A stretch of 6,577 bases of DNA from Flammeovirgaceae bacterium (GTDB lineage Bacteria > Bacteroidota > Bacteroidia > Cytophagales > Cyclobacteriaceae): assembly GCA_003229495.1 (NCBI GenBank), contig QIEB01000477.1, positions 1 through 6,577 of the forward strand, given 5' to 3'. Both the position numbers and the translations under genes were made by a program. Below, piece by piece: positions 1 through 5,672 of the stretch (position 1 is the first letter of the stretch; every line of letters begins with the position of its first letter). The notes beneath the pieces were generated by a model. It made no database searches and was not told the DNA's origin. It was given only the letters and a program-made list of their open reading frames with translations.

Positions 1-196
1 CAAAAACAAATATAAAAACGCCCAAAGCAAACGCCTTAGAAAAAAATGCTATAGCCGAAGCTACAACGGCAATAGCGAACCCAGAAAAAGATTCTTTGAG
101 ATCAAACAAGTGTCGTGCAAGGAAATATTCAAGAATCATCAGCATGACAAAAATTGGATAGATATATATTAGTACTAAATCAATGCCTAATTCCAT
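1..196 (-). CDS. Sterol desaturase / fatty acid hydroxylase-like membrane protein, N-terminal part only
   Basis: An ATG at 196 reads leftwards without a stop for 65 codons to the window edge, so the C-terminal part is missing. The visible peptide is strongly hydrophobic. A first membrane segment covers residues about 5-27 (with YPIFVMLMILEYFLA), then comes a polar turn containing ARHLFDLKESFSG, then a second hydrophobic segment from about 42 to 65. A membrane helix ending in a Glu-aromatic pair, a basic stretch and a short 'LKES/LNDS' turn is the usual opening of sterol desaturase family proteins (fatty acid hydroxylase superfamily), which are di-iron membrane oxygenases. The histidine boxes that would prove this lie outside the window, so catalytic competence cannot be judged. 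It starts 68 bp after the stop of the upstream minus-strand gene and probably shares its transcript. No clear Shine-Dalgarno site precedes the ATG, as is common in Bacteroidota. Another small polytopic membrane protein is the main alternative. Confidence 0.6.
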   Translation of the reverse strand, partial: MELGIDLVLIYIYPIFVMLMILEYFLARHLFDLKESFSGFAIAVVASAIAFFSKAFALGVFIFVF

Positions 197-264
197 AAAT
201 ACTTACTTTGAGAACCGTTTGAGGATATTTGAATAAAAACTATATGTAATAAAAGGCATCGCGT

Positions 265-813
265 TTACTTTCTTCGAAATTCTAAATTGAACCAGGTTCT
301 ATCAATAGATACTTCTACCAGTTCCTTATCCTTATAAGAGTAATTAACCTTATTACCAGGCAGATAAAGTTTGTATTTGTGGTCTCCCTGAACTTCAAGC
401 GGGCAGTATTGTAAAAACCGCTCAGAGTATACTTTTTGAATCCCTACCGGCTCCTGAAAGTAGAGTTTTGCCGTAGTAAATCGCAAGTCCGCACCATAAA
501 GAATAAAACGGTCTTCGGGATATTTGAAAACACGATAGTTGGTCAATTCCTGATTTAAGCTAGTGGAGTCCTCCAGATTATCATTCATATATACTCCCGA
601 ATAGCTTGTCTTCATGGATTCACCCTGGTAAATAACCAAATTATTGGTTCTTCGATGGTAATGCTTCCATAATATTCTGAAAGAAACTTCTGACTGTATC
701 TTGTAGGTTTGAGTATGCAGGGATTCCGTAAGTGAGGCGGTAATTTCACCAATTTCTTTTCCACCTCTATGCACGCTGTAGAGATGCTTTTGTCCATAGA
801 GCTCCGATCCCAA
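265..813 (-). CDS. DUF6134-like protein of unknown function, with a doubtful or broken N-terminus
   Basis: The frame encodes 182 residues from a TTG codon at 813. It resembles the DUF6134 family of Bacteroidota, small secreted proteins of unknown function that open with a 'Y-x-V-x-R-x-G-K-x-I-G' strand and close with a 'DRTWF-x-L-x-FRR' strand. Both ends are visible here: LYSVHRGGKEIGEI at residues 11-24 and VSIDRTWFNLEFRRK at 168-182, with a mostly beta, Tyr/Lys-rich middle that predicts a barrel-like fold. Family members normally carry a signal peptide, and this frame has none. The same frame continues upstream to an ATG at 871-873 with a hydrophobic opening (MYFPILLSLKRCI), but an in-frame TGA at 832-834 interrupts it. 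The gene therefore uses a rare start and makes a leaderless protein, or it is a recent pseudogene, or the TGA is a sequence error. It is probably co-transcribed with the sterol desaturase-like gene 68 bp downstream. The family call comes from memory of the end motifs and is moderately secure. Confidence 0.65.
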   Translation of the reverse strand: MGSELYGQKHLYSVHRGGKEIGEITASLTESLHTQTYKIQSEVSFRILWKHYHRRTNNLVIYQGESMKTSYSGVYMNDNLEDSTSLNQELTNYRVFKYPEDRFILYGADLRFTTAKLYFQEPVGIQKVYSERFLQYCPLEVQGDHKYKLYLPGNKVNYSYKDKELVEVSIDRTWFNLEFRRK

Positions 814-924
814 TGAAATGATGATTTCGATTCAGATGCAGCGCTTTAAAGATAAAAGAATTGGAAAGTACATATAAACAATGACATTAAGCTATATATT
901 GATTATGAGTGCAGTTTTAATTAG
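814..924. other. AT-rich intergenic stretch upstream of the DUF6134-like gene
   Basis: This AT-rich stretch holds the interrupted minus-strand extension of the DUF6134-like frame (ATG at 871-873, TGA at 832-834) and otherwise no convincing open frame. A minus-strand TATCTTTA at 847-854 resembles the Bacteroidota -7 element (TAnnTTTG), but the nearest TTG on that strand (879-881) lies 24 bases away, which is longer than the usual spacing. No hairpin or repeat stands out. Confidence 0.4.
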
Positions 925-933
925 TGGTCGCTT

Positions 934-1146
934 CTGCTGGCCCTGAAAACCACCGACATCCTGCCGCTATCCGCGAAGAACAAAACCAATATCGACCGGT
1001 TGAAAAAGCGCATATTGGAAGCGGTGTCCCTGAAACAGGTGAGCGAAGACCAGACCCTGGTGACCAATCTGCGCCATTATGAAAGCCCAAAGGAAACCAC
1101 AAAAGGCCCTGGACATCCGCACAGCAGACTCTGTATTTGGAAATCT
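934..1146 (+). pseudogene. mnmE: Decayed fragment of tRNA-modification GTPase MnmE (TrmE)
   Basis: The plus frame open from 925 to 1170 has no start codon and encodes a piece of an MnmE-type protein. DILPLSAKNKTNIDRLKKRI carries the G5 'SAK' loop and the helix after it, and SLKQVSEDQTLVTNLRHYES carries the 'TNxRHYE' signature of the C-terminal helical domain. MnmE, with MnmG, modifies uridine 34 of certain tRNAs in the cytoplasm. The likeness breaks near 1105: dropping one G there restores KALDIR, typical of the family, while about 50 further codons up to the C-terminal CIGK are missing. TGTATTTGGAAA at 1132-1143 looks like a distorted codon run for that terminal CIGK, with one extra T. The P-loop, the G2-G4 motifs and the N-terminal folate domain are all absent. 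I counted 84 G+C in the 160 bases 961-1120, clearly richer than the surrounding intergenic DNA. This is best read as a non-functional relic left by rearrangement or a mobile element. Confidence 0.7.
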
Positions 1147-1198
1147 TGTAAAGCATTCAATAACTCTTAAATTGATGCTATTCAGAATAAAACCTACA

Positions 1199-1227
1199 TT
1201 GACAAACGAATGGCTTCAATAACTTTC
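1199..1227 (+). promoter_or_regulatory. Possible promoter of the PSD1-DUF1501 operon
   Basis: TTGACA at 1199-1204 and TAACTTTC at 1220-1227 resemble the Bacteroidota -33 (TTG) and -7 (TAnnTTTG, 7 of 8 bases) elements, with 18 bases between the TTG and the TA. They would give a leader of roughly 55-80 bases before the PSD1 gene. A second candidate, TATACTTTG at 1277-1285, has an imperfect internal spacing and no upstream partner at the right distance. Support comes from sequence resemblance only. Confidence 0.25.
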
Positions 1228-1289
1228 ATGAAAAATAAAAAAGTGAAGTATAATCTAGTTCAATTGCTCATTATCTATACTTTGAAAAT

Positions 1290-4127
1290 ATGATGGCTAT
1301 TTTTCTTATAAAAATGTGCTATCCCCGTGATTTGATTGTTGCCCTTATACTCACATTCGCGTTGGTTTCATGCAATCTAAATAATGGTCCGGGAGTAACT
1401 CAGGACCTGGACGCGGAAAAACTATTCACATTCCAGGTTTACCCCATGCTTGAATCCAAATGCTTTGCCTGTCATGGGGAAGATCAAGAGGAAATCGAAG
1501 GAGATTTTGACATTCGTACTTTGAAAGGAATGTTAAAAGGCGGTGAATCCGGTGAGCCTGCTTTGCTTCCCGGCAATGCGGAAGCAAGTCCCATATATTT
1601 TGCTGCCAGTAGGGAAGATGAAGACTTTGCCATGCCTCCTAAAGACAATGACAAGTTGTCCCAAGGTGCACTCAATGACTTGTTTGCCTGGATAGAAGCC
1701 GGAGCTCCCTGGCCCGGTGGAAAACGACGACAGGAATTAATTACTGCAGGGGGCTGGAATTATTACGGAAAGGTAGCAGTAACAACCAGTGACGCACTTA
1801 CTGAGTCGTGGGCTAATAGGAAATACAACCCCTCGGAAATATGGGCTTTTTATCCACTACGCCACCATGATATTCCGTGGGAATCAGTAGACAATGATAG
1901 CAGCCGCAACCCCATTGACGCGTTTGTTTATCAAAAACTCAAGGAATACAAAATTGAAGAGGCACCAAAAGCCGATAAACTTACCCTCATAAGACGCGCC
2001 ACCTATGACCTTTTAGGGCTCCCTCCCGACCCGCTGCAAATTAAAGCTTTCTTAGAGGATAATTCGCCTGACGCTTATATTAAATTAGTGGATCGTCTGC
2101 TTGAAAGCCCTCATTACGGTGAGCAATGGGGCAGGCATTGGTTAGATGTAGTAAGGTATGCTGATAGCGATGGTTTTTCTAATGATTATATACGCCCAAA
2201 CGCCTGGCGATATCGCGACTACGTGGTTCGGGCACTTAATGACGATAAACCCTACAACCAATTTGTTTTGGAACAAATTGCCGGAGATGAATTGGATCCG
2301 GAAAATTCAGAAAATTTAATTGCTTCGGGGTTCTTGAGAATGGGACCTTGGGAACATACTAGTATGAGTGTAGAGGCAGAAACTCGTCAATACTACCTGG
2401 ACGATGTGACCAATGCGGTAGGAGAAACCTTTCTGTCACAACCGTTGCGATGTGCGCGTTGCCACGACCACAAGTTTGATCCAATTCCCACAAAGGATTA
2501 TTATCAAATACAGGCAATATTTGCAACTACCCAATTCGCAGAAAGGCCTGCTCCATATCTTGAAGCCGAAAACACCGATATGCTTCCTGAAGAAAAGAAG
2601 AGAGTACTAGACCTGCTTGATAAAGCGAAGAAAGGAAAGCGAAGTGTTAATCAAAAAGAGGAATACTTTGCCAGAAAATGGATGGAAGGTCGAGGCATGA
2701 AATATGTTCCCAAAAAAGAACGTCGTTCAATGCCAGAAAATCAAAAACCACCGGTATACTACGGCCTGACTAACCAGGAACTGGGCTATAGGAAACTTCT
2801 TCAAAAGCGGGTACAGCGTTACAGCAAGGAAATGGATGGCTATGAAGGCCTTGCCTTCTCTGTTTATAACGGACCCCGCCGGGTATTGAATAGTAACCGG
2901 ATACTTAGATTGCCGGAAAATACTGAAGGTAATCTCGATGATTCCTTTATTCTAACAGGTGGGTCGGTCTATACACCGTCTGATAAAGTATTTCCGGGTG
3001 TATTAAGCGCCTTGTCCTCACTGCAGGATAGCCTGAAGAATCAGCAGTCTCAATCCACCCTTGACGCAGAGATTACGCATAACAGAGATCTCAGGCGAGT
3101 GGATTTTGCCCGCTGGGTAGTAAACCCTGAAAACCCTTTGACCTCCCGGTCAATTGTCAATAGGGTGTGGCAATACCATTTTGGAAAAGGAATAGCAGAA
3201 AACACCAACAATTTCGGGGTCACAGGTAAGCGACCTACTCATCCCGAACTCCTGGACTGGTTGGCTATGAATTTTATGGAGAATGGTTGGTCGTTAAAAA
3301 CCCTTCACCGCTTTATTATGAATTCGGAGGTATATCAGAGAAGCGGCAGCCACCCAAACCCGCAGCAATTGTCCTTAAATGATCCCAATAACAAGTACCT
3401 GTCAAAGTTTGAACCCAGGAGATTAGAAGCAGAGGAAATACGAGATGCCATGTTGTTTATTTCTGGAGAGTTAAATCCCGCTATTGGAGGGTATCCGGTT
3501 AGACCGGAAATGCATCCTGAACAAGCGTTACAGCCCAGACATATCATGGGAACCATAGCACCGGCTTATCAGCCCAGCCCAACTCCGGAATCCAGAAACA
3601 GGCGCTCGATCTACGCATTAAAACTAAGGGGCCTGGTAGATCCTATGATGGAAGTATTTAATCAGCCAACATCTGACCTGTCTTGCGAACGAAGAACTGC
3701 TTCCAGCGTTACCCCACAGGTATTTATGTTGTTTAATGATCGAAGTGTGAGAGATCGGGCGATAGCACAGGCAAATAGACTTAGATCTACCTATCCAGAC
3801 TTAAATGATCAGTTGTCGGCGGCCATCAATCAAACATTGAATAGGCCGGCCAATGAAGCCGAAATTGCAAAGGCCAGGACATATTGGGAGAAAATGGTGG
3901 CTTACCACCGGGAAAATCCATTTCCCAATGAAGAACTTCCTACCAAAGTAGAACGAGAGATGTTCGAGGAAATGACTGGAGAAATCTTCCACTTTGTTGA
4001 AGAATTGGATGTTTACAAAAATTACCAGGCAGATCTGAAAACATGGGAAGTGCCGCCTGAAACAAGAGCCCTGGCTGATTTTTGCATTGTACTGTTCAAC
4101 TCAAATGAATTCATTTATGTCTACTGA
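1290..4127 (+). CDS. PSD1 lipoprotein: planctomycete-type cytochrome c + DUF1549 + DUF1553
   Basis: The protein has 945 residues, a normal length for this family. A hydrophobic leader ends in the lipobox LVSC with Cys28. The first ATG is at 1290, but an ATG at 1314 gives a tidier 19-residue lipoprotein signal and may be the true start. The mature protein should be a lipid-anchored envelope protein. Residues about 45-140 form a planctomycete cytochrome c domain with heme-binding CFACH (58-62) and a likely distal Met in MPPK (115). DUF1549 spans about 206-415, with LLGLPPDP, HYGEQWGRHWLDVVRYADS and a second CxxCH, CARCHDHKFDP (388-398). A Lys/Glu-rich linker (about 430-515) precedes DUF1553 (about 602-940), with PLTSRSIVNRVWQYHFG, THPELLDWLA and the family-typical ending LADFCIVLFNSNEFIYVY. 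Proteins of this architecture are thought to be periplasmic redox proteins linked to polysaccharide or other polymer use, but their reaction is not established. The stop overlaps the DUF1501 gene by 11 bp, which indicates co-translation. Both CxxCH motifs are intact, so one or two covalent hemes are expected. Confidence 0.93.
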   Translation: MMAIFLIKMCYPRDLIVALILTFALVSCNLNNGPGVTQDLDAEKLFTFQVYPMLESKCFACHGEDQEEIEGDFDIRTLKGMLKGGESGEPALLPGNAEASPIYFAASREDEDFAMPPKDNDKLSQGALNDLFAWIEAGAPWPGGKRRQELITAGGWNYYGKVAVTTSDALTESWANRKYNPSEIWAFYPLRHHDIPWESVDNDSSRNPIDAFVYQKLKEYKIEEAPKADKLTLIRRATYDLLGLPPDPLQIKAFLEDNSPDAYIKLVDRLLESPHYGEQWGRHWLDVVRYADSDGFSNDYIRPNAWRYRDYVVRALNDDKPYNQFVLEQIAGDELDPENSENLIASGFLRMGPWEHTSMSVEAETRQYYLDDVTNAVGETFLSQPLRCARCHDHKFDPIPTKDYYQIQAIFATTQFAERPAPYLEAENTDMLPEEKKRVLDLLDKAKKGKRSVNQKEEYFARKWMEGRGMKYVPKKERRSMPENQKPPVYYGLTNQELGYRKLLQKRVQRYSKEMDGYEGLAFSVYNGPRRVLNSNRILRLPENTEGNLDDSFILTGGSVYTPSDKVFPGVLSALSSLQDSLKNQQSQSTLDAEITHNRDLRRVDFARWVVNPENPLTSRSIVNRVWQYHFGKGIAENTNNFGVTGKRPTHPELLDWLAMNFMENGWSLKTLHRFIMNSEVYQRSGSHPNPQQLSLNDPNNKYLSKFEPRRLEAEEIRDAMLFISGELNPAIGGYPVRPEMHPEQALQPRHIMGTIAPAYQPSPTPESRNRRSIYALKLRGLVDPMMEVFNQPTSDLSCERRTASSVTPQVFMLFNDRSVRDRAIAQANRLRSTYPDLNDQLSAAINQTLNRPANEAEIAKARTYWEKMVAYHRENPFPNEELPTKVEREMFEEMTGEIFHFVEELDVYKNYQADLKTWEVPPETRALADFCIVLFNSNEFIYVY

Positions 4128-5562
4128 TTCCGGAAAACATACCAGAAGAGAATTCATCTATGGCATAGGCACTGGAGTAGGTTCACTGGCCTTGAGCAGC
4201 TTAATGGGTTGCAGCCCGAATGAACAAGGTGCTAAAATCATCGAGAAGATTACTAATGTTAATGCTAGCCCATTAGCTGCAAAGCCAGCAATGATGATTC
4301 CGAAAGCCAGGGCATGCATTTTTCTGATGATGGAAGGGGGCCCTAGTCACATTGATACTTTTGATCCAAAACCCACCCTGGAACAATTTCATTTAAAAAA
4401 ATTTCAACGGGAAGGTGAAAATTTCTCCGCCATGTCCAGCGGTAACCGATACATAGTCAGGAGTCCATTCAGCTCTCGAAAAGTGGGTCAGTCCGGGGCC
4501 GATATGTGCGAGTACTTTCAATACCTTCCAAAAGTTGCGGATGATATTTGTTTCTATAGAGGTTGCCAGGCTGAATCGGTGAATCACCCCACTGCACAGT
4601 ACCACATGAATACCGGCAATCGCTTTGGCGGCGATCCGGCTATCGGATCATGGGTCACATATGGCCTGGGATCCATGAACGAAAACATTCCTGCTTTTGT
4701 AGTACTTCCGGAAGTAGCTTATCCCCAGGGAGGCGCTGCGAATTGGTCCAATGGCTTTCTACCTGCCCATTATCAGGGTACGCCCTTACGGCCTAAAGGG
4801 TCACCAATTCTCAACCTTGAGCCACCACCAGGATTAAGCAGATATCACCAAAGAGAAAGCCTGGATATTTTGAAAGGGTTCAATAAAAGTCATCAGAAAA
4901 CCCATCCTGATCACCATGAACTAGCCGCTCGTATTTCAAACTATGAGCTGGCATTTAGAATGCAAATGGAAGTTCCGGAACTTATGGACATTGATTCTGA
5001 ATCCCAAGCCACAAAAACTATGTATGGCATCGGTGAACCTGAAACAGACGCGTTTGGCAGAAAATGTCTAATGGCCAGGCGATTGATAGAGCAAGGTGTG
5101 GTTTATATTCAACTTTTTTCGGGTGGTTGGGACAGCCATGATTTTCTGGCACGTGCCCATGGTAACCTGATTAAGAGCATTGACAAACCGATCACCGCTC
5201 TTATCACGGACTTAAAGCGTCGCGGCTTATTGGATGAAACGTTGGTAGTGTGGACTGGAGAGTTCGGCCGCACCCCGGACAATGGCATTCGGGAAGGAGG
5301 TATCGCTTACGGTCGGGATCATAATAATACCGCTATGCCCATGTGGTTTGCTGGCGGCGGAGTTAAAGCCGGACATACTATTGGGGCCACTGATGAATTA
5401 GGTGAAAAAGCGGTAGAAGTAGTACACCCGATACGCGATGTTCATGTTACTATGCTCCAATTATTGGGCTTGGACGACAACAAACTAACCTATTTCCATG
5501 GTGGGCGATATAAGCAGTTGAGCCAGTTTGGTGGGAAAGTAATTCAAGAACTATTGGCTTGA
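4117..5562 (+). CDS. DUF1501 family protein (alkaline-phosphatase-like fold), Tat-exported
   Basis: The protein has 481 residues from the ATG at 4117. That start places a twin-arginine signal at the front: HTRREF at residues 8-13, a Gly/Leu-rich hydrophobic stretch, and SLMGC ending at Cys32, which could be a lipobox. Alternative in-frame starts are an ATG at 4105 and a TTG at 4087; no Shine-Dalgarno decides between them. The rest matches DUF1501, whose fold belongs to the alkaline phosphatase/sulfatase superfamily: FLMMEGGPSHIDTFDPKP (about 69-86), RGCQAESVNHPTAQYHMNTG (about 148-167), FSGGWDSHD (about 334-342), GEFGRTP (about 381-387), GRDHNN (399-404) and FAGGGVKAGHTIGATDE (about 411-427). 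The Asp, His and Glu residues in these motifs are the likely metal ligands, by analogy with the superfamily. No enzyme activity is established for the family. The gene overlaps the PSD1 stop by 11 bp, and such pairs occur widely together, so the two products probably act as partners in the cell envelope. Export in folded form via Tat fits a cofactor-bearing protein. Confidence 0.92.
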   Translation: MSTDSGKHTRREFIYGIGTGVGSLALSSLMGCSPNEQGAKIIEKITNVNASPLAAKPAMMIPKARACIFLMMEGGPSHIDTFDPKPTLEQFHLKKFQREGENFSAMSSGNRYIVRSPFSSRKVGQSGADMCEYFQYLPKVADDICFYRGCQAESVNHPTAQYHMNTGNRFGGDPAIGSWVTYGLGSMNENIPAFVVLPEVAYPQGGAANWSNGFLPAHYQGTPLRPKGSPILNLEPPPGLSRYHQRESLDILKGFNKSHQKTHPDHHELAARISNYELAFRMQMEVPELMDIDSESQATKTMYGIGEPETDAFGRKCLMARRLIEQGVVYIQLFSGGWDSHDFLARAHGNLIKSIDKPITALITDLKRRGLLDETLVVWTGEFGRTPDNGIREGGIAYGRDHNNTAMPMWFAGGGVKAGHTIGATDELGEKAVEVVHPIRDVHVTMLQLLGLDDNKLTYFHGGRYKQLSQFGGKVIQELLA

Positions 5563-5616
5563 CTAGGGGGAATTGAGTTTGGTGTAACAAGTGTACCCTG
5601 AAAACTCGGTGGAGTA

Positions 5617-5670
5617 AATTTAACCCGAATTATGCATTAGACTTCGTAGTGAGATAATCCGGGTTTAATT
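5617..5670. terminator. Bidirectional terminator hairpin between convergent genes
   Basis: Arms at 5617-5633 and 5654-5670 are inverted repeats of 17 bp with two mismatches: a T-T at 5621/5666 and an A-C at 5628/5659. The core is AACCCGAATTAT facing ATAATCCGGGTT. The 20-base loop holds a small internal ACT/AGT stem around TCGT. Read from the minus strand, the A-C mismatch becomes a U-G wobble, so the hairpin is stronger for transcripts of the amidohydrolase gene, whose stop lies 2 bp away. Runs of T flanking the stem are short and broken (TTTAATT on the plus side), so termination may be only partly intrinsic. The position between two convergent stops supports the call. Confidence 0.6.
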
Positions 5671-5672
5671 CT

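Noticed and set aside
203..259. Minus-strand 18-codon frame (starts MPFITYSF) between the DUF6134-like and sterol desaturase-like genes
   Set aside because: It is short, has no ribosome site or recognisable motif, and such frames are expected by chance in AT-rich spacers.
847..881. Minus-strand promoter (TTG and TATCTTTA) for the DUF6134-like gene
   Set aside because: The 24-base gap between the elements is longer than the usual Bacteroidota spacing and the -7 match is imperfect in AT-rich DNA.
1129..1146. A true SGI1-type attachment site at the mnmE-like 3' end
   Set aside because: Only a loose match to the mnmE terminus is visible, there is no second copy or integrase in the window, and the bases just upstream are deleted relative to mnmE.
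917..1156. Minus-strand 79-codon open frame opposite the mnmE remnant
   Set aside because: Its composition (Cys, Trp, Gly, Pro rich) is that of an antisense shadow, and the plus strand gives clear MnmE motifs over the same bases.
2577..2850. The Lys/Glu-rich stretch in the PSD1 protein as a foreign insertion
   Set aside because: Variable charged or coiled-coil linkers between DUF1549 and DUF1553 are normal in this family, and the frame and composition are continuous with the flanks.
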